Shown here: piece by piece, positions 17,762 to 27,254 of the stretch
Numbering within the stretch: the first letter of the stretch is position 1
How the letters are laid out: each line of letters begins with the position of its first letter
Source of the DNA: Bradyrhizobium guangdongense
GTDB lineage: Bacteria > Pseudomonadota > Alphaproteobacteria > Rhizobiales > Xanthobacteraceae
Assembly: GCF_004114975.1 (NCBI RefSeq)
Contig: NZ_CP030051.1
Location: 744,001 to 808,000, forward strand
Length of the DNA: 64,000 nt
Reading direction: 5' to 3'
Notes under the pieces: generated by a model
Databases searched by the model: none
What the model saw: only the letters and a program-made list of their open reading frames with translations
Told to the model about the DNA's origin: nothing
Position numbers and translations under genes: made by a program

Positions 17762-18067
17762 ATGAATCCGGAAAGGCGAGTTGCGAAGGCCTTGGAAGAC
17801 GCACAAGGCATCTTGGCCCGGCATGTCGAGCCCGGCCCCAGAGATTGCGAGCAAACCATAAACAGACTGCTGGATGTGCTCGACGACGAAGCTGTCGTGC
17901 AGGCCCTCAAGGATTCGAAGATGGAAAAGCCCACAACAGAACAACTTGACGAGCTCAAGAGGCTCAGTGCAATCGCGCGCGTGCCGGACGAATCCGAGAT
18001 CGTGACTTCGAAGGAAGAAGCCGAAATCCGGATCCGCGATCTGAAAGACAAGGCTCGGATGGAATGA
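17762..18067 (+). CDS. Conserved small protein, paralogue of 26140-26637
   Basis: The 101-residue, probably helical protein contains ILARHVEPGPRDCEQTINRL followed by LDVLDD. The minus-strand gene at 26140-26637 has the matching ILASYVEPGERDCERTINDL and LDVLDRD, so the two are diverged duplicates. It follows the ligase at 35 bases. Function unknown. Confidence 0.7.
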   Translation: MNPERRVAKALEDAQGILARHVEPGPRDCEQTINRLLDVLDDEAVVQALKDSKMEKPTTEQLDELKRLSAIARVPDESEIVTSKEEAEIRIRDLKDKARME

Positions 18068-18252
18068 GACTATCCGAGGACGACATCCAGAGCGAAGATC
18101 TCGGTCGGTGAAGGGACGTCGATCCCGGACATCCGGCATGAACTCGATGGACACGTTCGATCCCGATATGCCGTGCGGCGTTCGCGACGGGTGGGCGCCC
18201 ATCGTTCCGAGCCATCCTTGCGGTCACTGAAGCGTCGCAGCGAAGCCGGCCG

Positions 18253-18277
18253 GGAACTCGCGATTCTTTGCGGCGTT
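18253..18277 (+). promoter_or_regulatory. EcfG-type general stress promoter
   Basis: GGAAC (18253-18257) and CGTT (18274-18277) are separated by exactly 16 bases, a perfect match to the alphaproteobacterial EcfG consensus. It lies 35 bases upstream of the DUF3606 start codon. Confidence 0.75.
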
Positions 18278-18311
18278 GCACCTCATCAAACATTCGCAAG
18301 AGGAGGAGCCG

Positions 18312-18497
18312 ATGGCGGCAGCGAAGAAGAATACCGCACGTGGACGCAAGCAGGACCGGGCCCGCGTCGCGAAGGGACAGGACTACGAAGTTCGCTACGA
18401 AGCTAAGAAGACCGGCCGCTCGGCATCGGCCGTCAAGAAGGCCGTCAAGAAGGTCGGGAATTCCCGCAAGCGCGTCGAGAAGCGTCTCGGCCGCTAG
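18312..18497 (+). CDS. DUF3606 small stress protein
   Basis: The 61-residue, highly basic protein matches the DUF3606 pattern: GRKQDRARVAKGQDYEVRY, then a helix pair ending AVKKVGNSRKRVEKRL. AGGAGGAG precedes the ATG. The family is common and multicopy in Bradyrhizobium and often linked to stress induction. The perfect EcfG promoter upstream supports that. Confidence 0.85.
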   Translation: MAAAKKNTARGRKQDRARVAKGQDYEVRYEAKKTGRSASAVKKAVKKVGNSRKRVEKRLGR

Positions 18498-18739
18498 GCC
18501 GCCTCAGATCCCGCCGGAAAACCATGTTAAGGCGGCCAGCCTCTGCATGGCTGGCTCGACGTCCTGCATGTAGATCTGGGTCCGCAGGAACGCGATCTCG
18601 TCTTCGAGAGCGGTCTAGGCAACGCGAGGAAGGCGGTAGCTCTTCGACGGACGGACTTCTTGGAACGTACTCAGTCGTTCAGCTTTTCCCACGGCAAGAC
18701 ATTCAGCAAAGCGCTGGGAAATGTCGGGAGGAGATTTCG

Positions 18740-19207
18740 ATGAGAGCGACGGCATGGGCGATGGCGTTTGCATGCGCTGCCTTAGCATCGGCCGTCTCGG
18801 CGCAACCGGTCAGGTGGACGACCTACAGCATCCCTCAGACAGGCACCTCGGTCGACTTCCCGTCCTCGATATTCACGGAGGAGGCGGGGCAACCGGATGG
18901 CTACGGTCAGCGCTTCCGGACCGCCGACGGCCGCGCCGACATCACGATACAGTCGGCCCCCAACATTGCGAACGATTCGCCGGCTGCGTTCCTCGCCAAA
19001 AAGCATCAGCCGCCGCGCATTCAGTACAAGCGAGTGACGCCTCGCTTCTTCGCGGTTTCCAGCTACAAGGGGGACAAGGTCTGGTACAACCGCTGCAACT
19101 TCGCCGGCCGGCTGGTTCATTGCGTGCTGATCAACTACCCCGCCAACGAGGAGCACGACTGGGACGATGTCGTCACGCGCATCAGCCTTTCACTTCGCAG
19201 CAAGTAG
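18740..19207 (+). CDS. Exported protein, copy A of a duplicated gene
   Basis: The 155-residue protein has a signal peptide ending SAVSA-QPV near residue 21. The mature part reads WTTYSIPQTGTSVDFPSSIF and ends ISLSLRSK, with a Cys pair near residues 115 and 127. A nearly identical 154-residue copy lies inverted at 27430-27894, and the identity extends about 110 bases upstream of both start codons. GGAGGAG is the ribosome binding site. The shared upstream DNA carries GGAAC-N16-CTTT, a weak EcfG-like site. Function unknown; periplasmic by inference. Confidence 0.75.
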   Translation: MRATAWAMAFACAALASAVSAQPVRWTTYSIPQTGTSVDFPSSIFTEEAGQPDGYGQRFRTADGRADITIQSAPNIANDSPAAFLAKKHQPPRIQYKRVTPRFFAVSSYKGDKVWYNRCNFAGRLVHCVLINYPANEEHDWDDVVTRISLSLRSK

Positions 19208-19301
19208 TGGTCCGAAGCGGGATCCGGTCTGATCGTATCCCCGGATTCCTACGGTCCGATCGCTCCGTGATCGTTTACCATCGGCGTCTATATATTAGCC
19301 G

Positions 19302-19469
19302 ATGGACATCGAGTACGACCCCGAGCGCGAGGCGGTCGCGGCGATGAAGCTCGCCGCGGAAGCCGATGGAGCCGAACGGCAACGCTGGATCATGCTGGCG
19401 CTCGCCTGGCAGCAAATTGCCCGAATTCCGGGGCCGTCGCTCGGAGTCAACTCCGAACAGGCGGCCTAG
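19302..19469 (+). CDS. Small protein, copy A of a duplicated gene
   Basis: The product has 55 residues starting MDIEYDPEREAVAAMKLAAE, a negatively charged helix ending in ERQRWIMLALAW. The minus-strand gene at 27254 starts with almost the same 30 residues. The upstream sequence CGGATTCCTACGG to TATAT is also shared, suggesting a common promoter. It lies 93 bases before the methyltransferase fusion gene. Confidence 0.65.
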   Translation: MDIEYDPEREAVAAMKLAAEADGAERQRWIMLALAWQQIARIPGPSLGVNSEQAA

Positions 19470-19562
19470 CCCCGACTTGGCGGGCACTCGGCGCATCGAA
19501 AGGAACCGGACTGGCCTCTCCCGATTGGCTTCTCGCACCAGAACTTCGAAGGAGGTGCTGCG

Positions 19563-21167
19563 ATGGCCGAATCCGTCCAACTTCGCAATCGCATGGTCGA
19601 GGTGCAACTTGCCGGCCGCGGCATTCGCGATCGACGCGTTCTGGATGCCATGGCAGAGGTCCCACGCGAGCGGTTCGTCGAATCCGGCTTCGAGGAATTC
19701 GCGTATGAGGATTGTGCGTTGCCGATCGCGAACGCGCAGACCATCTCGCAGCCTTATATCGTCGCGTTGATGAGCGAGGCGGACGAGCTGAAGCCGGCAG
19801 ACAAGGTGCTCGAGGTCGGCACCGGTTCGGGTTATGCCGCGGCGGTCGCCTCGCGGCTCGCTGGAACGGTTCACACCGTCGAGCGACATGGGCATCTGGC
19901 GAGGATCGCCGCAAAGCGTCTCGCGGCGCTAGGATACGATAACTGCATCGTTCACACCGGTGACGGCACCCGCGGCCTGCCGCAAGAAGCCCCGTTCGAC
20001 GCCATTCTGGTCGCCGCCGGCGGCCCGACCGTACCGGATGTGCTCAAGGCGCAACTAGCCGTCGGCGGGCGCCTCGTCATGCCGGTCGGCGATCTCGAAG
20101 GCGAACAGTCGCTGCTGCGGGTCACGCGCCTGAGCGAGACGCAATATGCCGAGGAAACCTTCGGCGCCGTCCGCTTCGTGCCCCTGATCGGACAGCACGG
20201 CTGGGCCGAGGACGGCACGCGCTCCGCCAGCAATCACGTCCCCGGGCGCACGCGCTTCCGCTCGCTGCCGGAAATGATCGGCGCCGCCATCGAACCCTTG
20301 CCGGACTTCGAAGATCCCACCTTCGGGCGCTTTCTGGACCGCTTCGCGCAGTCCCGCGTCGTTCTGCTGGGCGAAGCCACTCACGGCACGTCGGAGTTCT
20401 ACCAGGCTCGCGCCGCGATCACCCGCCACCTGATCGAAAAGCATGGCTTCAAGATCGTCGCGGTCGAAGCGGATTGGCCCGACGCCGCCGCCGTCGACCG
20501 GTATGTTCGTCAGCGAACGTCCCGCGGCACGCGCGAGAGGCCCTTCGAACGCTTCCCGACCTGGATGTGGCGCAATAAAGATGTCGCCGCCTTCGTCGAA
20601 TGGATGCGCAAACACAACGACGCGAAGACGGCAAGCGAGCGAGCCGGATTTTACGGCCTCGACATCTACAACCTGCGGAGTTCGATCGCAGCCGTTCTCG
20701 CCTACCTCAATGAGGTGGATCCCGACGCCGCGGCGGTAGCCCGCGAACGCTACGGATGCCTCACTCCTTGGCAGCGAGAGCCTTCGACCTATGGCCGCGC
20801 GGTCCTGACCGAAGGCTATCGGAAATGCGAGGCGGAGATCCTTCGACAGTGCCAAGATATCCTGAAGAAGGAACTGGACTACGCCGCGAACGATCCGGAC
20901 AGCTTCCTGGACGCCGCCCAGAACGCCCGGCTGATCACCGCGGCCGAGCGCTACTATCGCATAATGTACTATGGCGGCGCCGAATCCTGGAATCTGCGCG
21001 ACACGCACATGTTCGAGACCTTGGGCCATATTCTTGACGCGCAAGGCCCCCGGTCGAAGGCCGTGGTTTGGGCCCACAACTCCCATATCGGTGTCAATCG
21101 GCTTGCAAATTTGACCCCTCATCGGCGTCCAATTTTGACCCCTTTGTGCGGCGGGGTTTGCTGGTAG
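19563..21167 (+). pseudogene. Protein-isoaspartate methyltransferase / erythromycin-esterase fusion, truncated by IS21
   Basis: Residues 1-220 are a protein-L-isoaspartate O-methyltransferase, with VLEVGTGSGYAAA near 83 and the family motif ANAQTISQP. Residues about 240-510 are an erythromycin-esterase-like domain with LLGEATHGTSEF and EADWPD. The native frame stops at position 21091, just after VVWAHNSHIG, where the IS21 left end begins. The remaining codons to 21167 come from the IS. The missing 3' part is not found beyond the right IS end. The intact fusion would pair protein repair with a hydrolase; the truncated product may be inactive. Confidence 0.85.
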
Positions 21168-21957
21168 CGCTCGTCTCGTCGGAGCTGGCCGGGATAGCGG
21201 AGGCGAGACGAGCGCGGGTGGCGTGATCGTCGTCTCTGCTTTTGAACCGCCAGCTATCGTTGCCGGTCTCGACGATGTCGCAGTGATGGGTCAACCGATC
21301 GAGCAGCGCGGTGGTCATCTTGGCGTCGCCGAAGACGCTCGGCCATTCGCCGAAGGCGAGATTGGTGGTTACGATGACGGAGGCGCGTTCGTAGAGGCGG
21401 CTGACGAGGTGGAAGAGAAGCTGGCCGCCAGACTGGGCGAAGGGCAAATAGCCGAGTTCATCCAGCACGATGAAGTCCATCCGGGTCAGATGCTCGGCGA
21501 GCCGTCCTTGCCGTCCGTTGCGGGTCTCGGTCTCGAGGCGATTGACGAGGTCGACTACGTTGAAGAAGCGGCCGCGGGCGCCGGATCGGATGCAGCTTCT
21601 GGCGATGGCAATAGCCAGGTGGGTTTTGCCTGTGCCGGTGCCGCCGACCAGCACGACGTTGCGTTGTTGGGCGATGAAGCCGCCGCCAGCGAGATCATTG
21701 ACGAGAGTTTGATTGATCGGCGTGCCATCGAACTGGAAGTCGGCGATGTCCTTTGCAAGCGGCAGCTTGGCAATGGTGAGCTGGTATTTGATCGAGCGGG
21801 CCTGCTTCTCGTTGATCTCGGCGTTGAGCAGGTCGCCGACAATGCGCTGGGGTTCGTGCTGTCGCTTGACGGCAGTTGCCATGATCTCGTCGAAGGCAGC
21901 CTTCATGCCGTAGAGCTTGAGTTCGCCCATGAGGTCGAAGATTTGGGTTCGTTCCAT
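21094..21957 (-). CDS. istB: IS21 helper ATPase IstB
   Basis: The 287-residue AAA+ protein has Walker [10 protein letters not shown] at about 105-113 and Walker [13 protein letters not shown] near 160. It activates IstA and selects target DNA. The C-terminus runs into the terminal repeat of the element. Its start overlaps the end of istA. Confidence 0.95.
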   Translation of the reverse strand: MERTQIFDLMGELKLYGMKAAFDEIMATAVKRQHEPQRIVGDLLNAEINEKQARSIKYQLTIAKLPLAKDIADFQFDGTPINQTLVNDLAGGGFIAQQRNVVLVGGTGTGKTHLAIAIARSCIRSGARGRFFNVVDLVNRLETETRNGRQGRLAEHLTRMDFIVLDELGYLPFAQSGGQLLFHLVSRLYERASVIVTTNLAFGEWPSVFGDAKMTTALLDRLTHHCDIVETGNDSWRFKSRDDDHATRARLASAIPASSDETSATSKPRRTKGSKLDADEGSNLQAD

Positions 21958-23456
21958 CAGATGGTCCTCCGGAGGTTATCGTAGCGGGCACAATCGGCGA
22001 TCGGTGCATGACGGAGCGTCAGTGCGGCCGGCGTCATGATGTTGGCCGGTGGGGCGGGTTCACGTTGACGGGCCAGGATATTGAGCACGACATCGGCGGA
22101 ATGGACGCCATGACCGAGCGCTTCGGCACAGGCCGCTTCCACCGCGGGCAGACCGTCAGTCAGCACCGCGTTGAGGATGTCGACCATCTGCCGATTGCCA
22201 TCGTCGGTGCTGGCAAGCTTGCGCCGGATCCGCTCGATCGCGGCCGGCAGCACCCAGTCTTTGAAGGGAGCACCGTTGCGCAAGGCGCCGGGTTTGCGGG
22301 CGAGTACCGGCACATAATGCCAGGGATCGTAGACGGTATCGCCGCGGCCAAAGGATCGCGGGTGCTCGGCAACGATGCGTCCATCCTGACGGATCACGAT
22401 GCGATCGGCATAGGCTTGAACTTCGACCGGTCGTCCGACTGCGCTGGCTGCGACCGAGTACTTGTTGTTGTCGAAGCGCACCAGGCAAGTCTTCGAGACC
22501 GATGCCGTCACCGCGTGGAAGCCGTCGAAGCGGCCGGCATAGGGAACAAGCTTGGGGCGTTCGGCTTCGAACACGTCCCAGATTGTCTGATCGACCAGCT
22601 CTGGATGGCGATGAGCCTTGGCGTAGGCGATGCATTTGTCCAGCAGCCAGGCGTTTAACTCGTCGAGGTTTTTGAACCGCAGCCGCGGCGTGAAGAAGCG
22701 TTCCCTGACCAGCCCGACCTGGTTCTCGACCTGCCCCTTCTCCCAGCCCGACGCTGGCGTGCAGGCGACCGGATCGACCAGATAGTGGCTGCACATCTGC
22801 AGGAAGCGGCGATTGTAGAGACGCCCTTTACCGACGAAGATCGTCTCTACAGCGGTCTTCATGTTGTCGTAGATGCCGCGGGTGCAGGTGCCTTTGAACA
22901 GGGCGAACGCCCGGTCGTGGGCGTCAAACACCATCTCCTGCGTCTCCCGCGGATAGGCCCGCACGAACAGCATGCGACTGTGACAGAGCCGAACATGGGC
23001 GGCCTTCACCATCACCGTGGTGCCGCTCAGCAGGACGACCTCGTGGCTCCAGTCGAACTGATAGGCTTCGCCTGGGGCAAAACTCAGCGGGACATAAGCG
23101 GCTGCGGTCGATTGCCCGCGTTCCTTGCTCCAGCGCCTGGCGTAACGCCGCACCGCATCGTAACCGCCGTCGTAGCCGCGGCCGCGCAGCTCCTCGAAGA
23201 TCCGGATCAACGTCAGCTGTTCACGAGCCGATTTAGCCGCGTTCGCCGCCAGCAAACCTTCAAGCTCTACTGCCCATCGTCCCAGCTTTGGTCGCGGCTG
23301 CACCTGCCGCTCGTACTCGAAGGAGGTCTCTCCCGACCTCAGCACCTTCCGAACCGTGTTCCGCGAGACCTTCAGATCGCGGGCGATCTCCTTGATCGTC
23401 TTGCCCTTGATGAAGTGCTCGCGCCGAATCCGCGCAATCGTCTCCACGATCAGCAT
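21957..23456 (-). CDS. istA: IS21 transposase IstA
   Basis: The 499-residue transposase has an N-terminal helix-turn-helix ([20 protein letters not shown]). A DDE integrase core follows, with YQFDWSHE carrying the first Asp. A C-terminal Mu-type beta domain is near [12 protein letters not shown]. It appears complete and overlaps istB, as usual. Confidence 0.95.
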   Translation of the reverse strand: MLIVETIARIRREHFIKGKTIKEIARDLKVSRNTVRKVLRSGETSFEYERQVQPRPKLGRWAVELEGLLAANAAKSAREQLTLIRIFEELRGRGYDGGYDAVRRYARRWSKERGQSTAAAYVPLSFAPGEAYQFDWSHEVVLLSGTTVMVKAAHVRLCHSRMLFVRAYPRETQEMVFDAHDRAFALFKGTCTRGIYDNMKTAVETIFVGKGRLYNRRFLQMCSHYLVDPVACTPASGWEKGQVENQVGLVRERFFTPRLRFKNLDELNAWLLDKCIAYAKAHRHPELVDQTIWDVFEAERPKLVPYAGRFDGFHAVTASVSKTCLVRFDNNKYSVAASAVGRPVEVQAYADRIVIRQDGRIVAEHPRSFGRGDTVYDPWHYVPVLARKPGALRNGAPFKDWVLPAAIERIRRKLASTDDGNRQMVDILNAVLTDGLPAVEAACAEALGHGVHSADVVLNILARQREPAPPANIMTPAALTLRHAPIADCARYDNLRRTI

Positions 23457-23646
23457 CCCCGACCACCTGCTTCATTCCAAAGCAGGCAGCGCAACAGACC
23501 AACCTGTAGGGGGTCAATTTTGGACGCCGATCCCCCGGCTTAGGGGGGCAATATTGCAGGCCGAATGACACTTACGGGCTCTCGCCTTGCCTTGCCGGGC
23601 CTCTGCCGCTGCCTCGCCGGGCCACGCCCCGCCACGACCATCCCCG

Positions 23647-24237
23647 CTAGGGGATGGGGACCTCCTTGACCACGTCGACCGTGAACTTCCCGAACTTCGG
23701 TCGCCAGTCGCCGACGCCGACCACTGCGCCGGCGATCCTGAAGAAGGACACGACCTCGTCGCGATCCAGAAGGGACGGCAGGTACGACGCCGTGAACGTG
23801 GCCGACCACACGGGGAAACGCGGCCTCGTCCTCATCGTCTTGGACTCGCGGATCCGCACCGCGGCGCGCTTGCGGAATTCCGGATCCTTCCAAAGCGTCG
23901 GCAGATCCCGGGGCCCCTCGTAGTCGAGCATCGCGGGAGCGGAGACCTCCATGCCTGCGGTCGCGGCCCGCCCCTTCCGTTTGGTCCGGGCACCGTCCAC
24001 GAACACGCTTTCGAGCACGTGCTCCGGAAGGCATGGCAGCGACCGGTGCAGCCACAGGCCGCCGTACCACTCCAATTCGGCGATGATCTCGTGATCGGCC
24101 TTGGTCTTGATCCTCTTGCCGGTGAACTCCGCCAGATCGATCGACCGCTGCTCGAGCGGGTCGGCCAGCGCGCCGTTGTGCATCAGCAGCGGGCGGACGC
24201 CGGTCAGGCGCAGGGAAATATGCTCCACGTCAGCCAT
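23647..24237 (-). CDS. Conserved hypothetical of phage/mobile-element type
   Basis: The 196-residue product starts MADVEHISLRLTGVRPLLMH. It ends with VGDWRPKFGKFTV, and the middle has MRTRPRFPVWSATF. I associate this pattern with a protein family in prophages and mobile elements, but I know no function. It overlaps the 3' end of the HNH gene (24230), so both are one operon. The IS21 right end is 76 bases downstream of its stop. Confidence 0.6.
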   Translation of the reverse strand: MADVEHISLRLTGVRPLLMHNGALADPLEQRSIDLAEFTGKRIKTKADHEIIAELEWYGGLWLHRSLPCLPEHVLESVFVDGARTKRKGRAATAGMEVSAPAMLDYEGPRDLPTLWKDPEFRKRAAVRIRESKTMRTRPRFPVWSATFTASYLPSLLDRDEVVSFFRIAGAVVGVGDWRPKFGKFTVDVVKEVPIP

Positions 24238-24571
24238 GGCGACGGAATCCCATCGTGGGGTCGAAGAGGGGCGTCCTGCGCTCGAACAGAGGAACGGTAT
24301 CAACGGCGACCGGCCGGATCGACGCGGCGTAGCGCCTACGGCGGTGGGCGTCAGTAATGACGCGATGGCAGTAGCTGCACAGGGCGGTGAGGTCGCCGAC
24401 GAGCTCGTGGCCGAGGCGCTCGTAGGTCCTGTGGTGCACTTCGAGCCACACTCCCTCCTCGCCGGAGCTGGCGTAGCAGGTGCGGCAGCGGTGGCCGGAA
24501 GCGTCGAGCTCCGCCAGACGCGCGGCGCTGGTCCGCCACTTGTAGCTGCCGATGTATTCCAGATAGGTCAC
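24230..24571 (-). CDS. HNH endonuclease-like protein
   Basis: The 113-residue product has a zinc-bound HNH fold. The first cysteine pair is CRTC near residue 29, then LEVHHRTYERLGHE with the catalytic His-His, and LCSYCHR with the second pair. Such small nucleases often lie in phage packaging modules. It is first in the minus-strand operon, facing the ribbon-helix-helix gene across the palindromic operator at 24601. Confidence 0.85.
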   Translation of the reverse strand: MTYLEYIGSYKWRTSAARLAELDASGHRCRTCYASSGEEGVWLEVHHRTYERLGHELVGDLTALCSYCHRVITDAHRRRRYAASIRPVAVDTVPLFERRTPLFDPTMGFRRHG

Positions 24572-24600
24572 GAATTCCGTCCTCGTCTGCCTTCATAAAG

Positions 24601-24628
24601 TACGTTAGAACGCATGCGTTATAACGTA
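24601..24628. promoter_or_regulatory. 28-bp near-perfect palindromic operator
   Basis: The two 14-base halves TACGTTAGAACGCA and TGCGTTATAACGTA are reverse complements except at one position. The centre is GCATGC. A further half-site GCGTTATAG lies at 24648-24656. The site is between the divergent HNH operon and the ribbon-helix-helix gene, whose product is the obvious candidate to bind it. Confidence 0.7.
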
Positions 24629-24675
24629 ATTTTTGAGAATGTCAATGGCGTTATAGATCACTAGGTTTCGGGACG

Positions 24676-24873
24676 ATGGCAGATGCGGGAAAGAGCGGAA
24701 GCAAGAGGCTTCCGGAAGGCAAAAGACAGATGCTGTGCATCCTCGACGAGGACGTCATCAAGCGCGTGAAGATCGCCGCGGTCAAGAGCAACGCCCGGGT
24801 ATCTCATGTCGTCGAACAAGCACTGAAACAGTGGCTCGACCGTCTAGAGACCGGGAGACTGGGCAAATTCTAG
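24676..24873 (+). CDS. Ribbon-helix-helix DNA-binding protein
   Basis: The 65-residue protein has a short strand (KRQMLCILDEDVIKRVKIAA) followed by two helices (RVSHVVEQALKQWLDRLE), the CopG/Arc arrangement. It probably represses from the palindrome 48 bases upstream and so controls itself and the HNH operon. Its 3' end faces that of the XRE gene at four bases. Confidence 0.75.
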   Translation: MADAGKSGSKRLPEGKRQMLCILDEDVIKRVKIAAVKSNARVSHVVEQALKQWLDRLETGRLGKF

Positions 24874-24877
24874 AACG

Positions 24878-25180
24878 CTACGACTTCCTCTTCTTCGGCG
24901 TCGTCTTCGTCTTCGTCGTCCTCTTCACCTCGGTGAGCAGATCGACCACGCCGGTGCCCAGGCCGTCCGCCAGCCTGCATAGCAACTCTAGGGTAGGATT
25001 CACGGCGTCGCTGTTTTTTTCGATCTCGGACAGGAGCGCCGGGCGCATCAGGTCGGCCCTCATCATGAGCTCGACCTGCGTGAAGCCGCGTTCTTTTCTG
25101 AGGCTGCGGACGTTGTCGCCCAAGACCTTACGGATTTCGATGAAGCTATCCGGCGGTACCCTGTCTCTGTATTGCTTCAT
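24878..25180 (-). CDS. XRE-type helix-turn-helix protein
   Basis: The product has 100 residues from the ATG at 25180; an upstream start would add 68 residues without family resemblance. The HTH reads LGDNVRSLRKERGFTQVELM then LLSEIEKNSDAVNPTLELL. A lysine- and threonine-rich tail (TTKTKTTPKKRKS) ends it. It is probably a phage-type or toxin-antitoxin-type repressor. Convergent with the ribbon-helix-helix gene. Confidence 0.75.
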   Translation of the reverse strand: MKQYRDRVPPDSFIEIRKVLGDNVRSLRKERGFTQVELMMRADLMRPALLSEIEKNSDAVNPTLELLCRLADGLGTGVVDLLTEVKRTTKTKTTPKKRKS

Positions 25181-25817
25181 GCGCGCCAATTCGATCTCGT
25201 CTCCGCGATGGCGAATCCTCTCAGATTCTTTCTCGCCAGTCCAACGTACGAGGCCAGGTCGCGCCGCCAAATCGCCGGTATACCCCGTCCACGGCTGGTC
25301 CAGGGCGTGTGACAGCGCAGAATCGGACTCCGCAGCCGCGTTACCAGGGGCCGCGAGCAGTCGAAAATTCTCCAGCCTCGGCATACCAACCGGAGCCGGC
25401 CGCGATTATGATCGAGCTCGGTCCCTTCCTCCTCCGAAATGCCGGCAAAGCCCGTTTCCGCCTCGCTATTGCGGTTCCTCTCGCCGAGGAGCTCGATTAG
25501 GTGACCGAAATCGCCCTGGCCTCTGCGGTGCTCGAAGGTCATCCGCGACTGTTCAACCCCCGTCACAAAGCCGGAGATCGACTGCTCGGCCGGCCTGACG
25601 GCGCCGTGGTGGCGCAAACCTCGGCTGAAAATTCGCGAGATTGCACGCGTGATGGGTGCCGCGGCTAAGCGTAGGCCGATTGACGAGCGCGGTCGGTGAA
25701 CACGTCTCGGCTCTGCAACCCGTTTGCAAACAACGAACTTGAAATTCTAAAGCCGAAAATGGCTTCGTAGACGGTAGGTCGCCGCTGACGAAATCCGCTG
25801 AGCCTCGGAAGGGGACG
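25181..25817. other. No intact gene
   Basis: Open frames here lack family resemblance and start signals. The region lies between the XRE gene and a tRNA-like fragment and is probably decayed mobile DNA. Confidence 0.45.
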
Positions 25818-25838
25818 CGAATCCCTCCCTCTCCGCCA
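25818..25838 (+). other. tRNA-Ser 3'-end fragment (possible old attachment site)
   Basis: The 21 bases ending CCCTCCCTCTCCGCCA match the T-loop 3' half, acceptor strand and CCA of a typical tRNA-Ser. The 5' acceptor strand, D arm and anticodon are absent upstream, so it is not a tRNA gene. Such fragments are left when an element integrates into a tRNA 3' end. Confidence 0.5.
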
Positions 25839-25851
25839 TAATAAAACGGCT

Positions 25852-26124
25852 TCAAGAAAGCCCCGTAAAATCAGGCCTTACTGCACGCCAGAGGTCTCTG
25901 GTGTAGCCCCAGGGTGTAGCCCCGAGGGTAGCTCTAACCTGCCATGGCAGGCCGAGAGTTTCAATGCCCGTGCCCGCGATGACCTTCTTGAGGTCGGGCT
26001 TGCGGCGGAGCAGCGGCTCCTGACTCGCGGTCGCTGCTTTCGTCCCAAGGGGCGGGATCCAGACGTCGTATTCCTCCGTGGTGGTCAGGATCACCGGCAT
26101 GGCCGTGGGGTGGACCGGCTTCAC
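25852..26124 (-). pseudogene. C-terminal remnant of an SRAP (YedK-like) protein
   Basis: The frame begins VHPTAMPVILTTTEEYDVW, which matches the C-terminal part of SOS-response-associated peptidases. After DVW the normal PWDEA sequence is only found in another frame. The N-terminal catalytic Cys region is absent. The intact family binds abasic sites in single-stranded DNA. Confidence 0.55.
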
Positions 26125-26139
26125 CTCGGAGCCTGAGCT

Positions 26140-26637
26140 TCAGCCGCCGTCTTTGCAGTCCTTCTTCTCCACGACGGCCGCGCTGTCCACCACCTTGCCG
26201 TCGCGGCTGAGCGGCACGTACGCCGCCCTGCGCCCTTCGGCGTCTGTCACCTCGATCACTTGAGGCATAGTGTCAGGATGTTCGCCGGCGTGCTCGCGGG
26301 TCACGATACGATAGCCCTCGAAGCACATGTCGCTTCCGTCCATCCCGGGATCCTGCGGCCGCTTGTCAGGTGGCATCGGCGGCAGGTCCGGTTCGACCGA
26401 ATTCCGGGGCGGAGAGCTCCACGAAGGCGCACCGCTCTTGAGCAGGCGCTGCAGTTCGTCGACAGCCTCTCGGCGCCTCTCGAGCTCCTCGACAGCGGCG
26501 ACGACCTGGTCGCGATCGAGCACGTCCAGAAGATCGTTGATGGTCCGCTCGCAGTCCCGCTCGCCCGGTTCCACGTAGCTCGCCAGGATGGCCTGGGCGC
26601 GCTCGACGGCTTCCAGCACCTGCTTTTCCGCGGTCAT
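26140..26637 (-). CDS. Conserved protein, paralogue of 17762-18067
   Basis: The product has 165 residues. The N-terminal 60 residues match the 17762 protein (ILASYVEPGERDCERTINDL, LDVLDRD). A C-terminal domain follows with MCFEGYRIVTREHAGEHPDT and RRAAYVPLSRDGKVVDSA. The copy on the other arm of the inverted duplication lacks this domain. Function unknown. Confidence 0.65.
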   Translation of the reverse strand: MTAEKQVLEAVERAQAILASYVEPGERDCERTINDLLDVLDRDQVVAAVEELERRREAVDELQRLLKSGAPSWSSPPRNSVEPDLPPMPPDKRPQDPGMDGSDMCFEGYRIVTREHAGEHPDTMPQVIEVTDAEGRRAAYVPLSRDGKVVDSAAVVEKKDCKDGG

Positions 26638-26822
26638 CGGTCCAACTCCACGCAACTCGCACTCCCGATTCAATGGGGCGCACGGACGCCTTCTTCCTGT
26701 GCCGGCTCAGCGGGGAACAAGTGGAAAAGCGCAGCCCCGTTGATTTCGAATCCCTGGGCTGTGGTAGCAGCGCGGAACGTACGGCGGCCGACAAGGATTC
26801 GTCGAAGGCCAGAGCGATTTCG

Positions 26823-27089
26823 ATGCTGATGTTCAAGGAAAGGCGGCCCGCGACCCGGACGCTGCGGGGCTGGGCGAAATCGATTCTGCAGGAAGCCGGC
26901 GCCATCCGCGAGTGCGGGGAGCACGGTTGGATGCAGGACCGTGCGGACCCGCACGCCCGCGACCGGGCCTTCGATCTCGCCCGCCAGGATTCACCCTCTG
27001 GCATCTCTCCGGACGATGGCGTCGCAGAAGTAAGGGACGTACTGGATTCGATCGGCGATACTTGCCCGGAGTGCTCCTCCGACGACTAG
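26823..27089 (+). CDS. Conserved small protein, 88 residues
   Basis: The product contains IRECGEHGWMQDRADPHARD and ends VLDSIGDTCPECSSDD. The four cysteines and the terminal CPEC could bind a metal. I recognise the pattern as a conserved hypothetical of Bradyrhizobium-like genomes. Its 3' end overlaps that of the minus-strand gene at 26991-27254 by about 100 bases. Confidence 0.6.
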   Translation: MLMFKERRPATRTLRGWAKSILQEAGAIRECGEHGWMQDRADPHARDRAFDLARQDSPSGISPDDGVAEVRDVLDSIGDTCPECSSDD

Positions 27090-27254
27090 GCCGTCTCTTC
27101 TCGCGGCTCGCGGCCGAACGGGGCCCCGCAGACGAGTGAGTTCGATCCACGCCAGTGCGGCGTTGATCCATCTCTGCCGTTCGGCTCCATCGGCTTCCGC
27201 GGCGAGCTTCATCGCCGCGACCGCCTCGCGCTCGGGGTCGTACTCGACATTCAT
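26991..27254 (-). CDS. Small protein, copy B of a duplicated gene
   Basis: The product has 87 residues and begins MNVEYDPEREAVAAMKLAAE, nearly identical to the 19302 protein. The tail has diverged and runs antisense through the 3' end of the gene at 26823. Upstream DNA is also shared with copy A. Confidence 0.6.
   Translation of the reverse strand: MNVEYDPEREAVAAMKLAAEADGAERQRWINAALAWIELTRLRGPVRPRAARRDGLVVGGALRASIADRIQYVPYFCDAIVRRDARG

Larger units (their letters stand above)
21092..23570 (-). mobile_element. IS21-family insertion sequence
   Basis: About 2479 bp encoding IstA and IstB on the minus strand. The ends are related inverted repeats beginning TGTCA(A/T)TCGGC(T/C)TGCAA at 21092 and, read inward from the right, at 23570. 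The GGCGTCCAA(T/A)(T/A)TTGACCCC block is also shared between the ends. No target duplication is visible (left flank CATATCGG, right flank CTTACGGG), so one flank was probably lost by deletion or recombination. Confidence 0.9.

Noticed and set aside
20055..21122. Minus-strand open frame of 355 codons
   Set aside because: It mirrors the methyltransferase-esterase fusion and has arginine- and glycine-rich nonsense composition.
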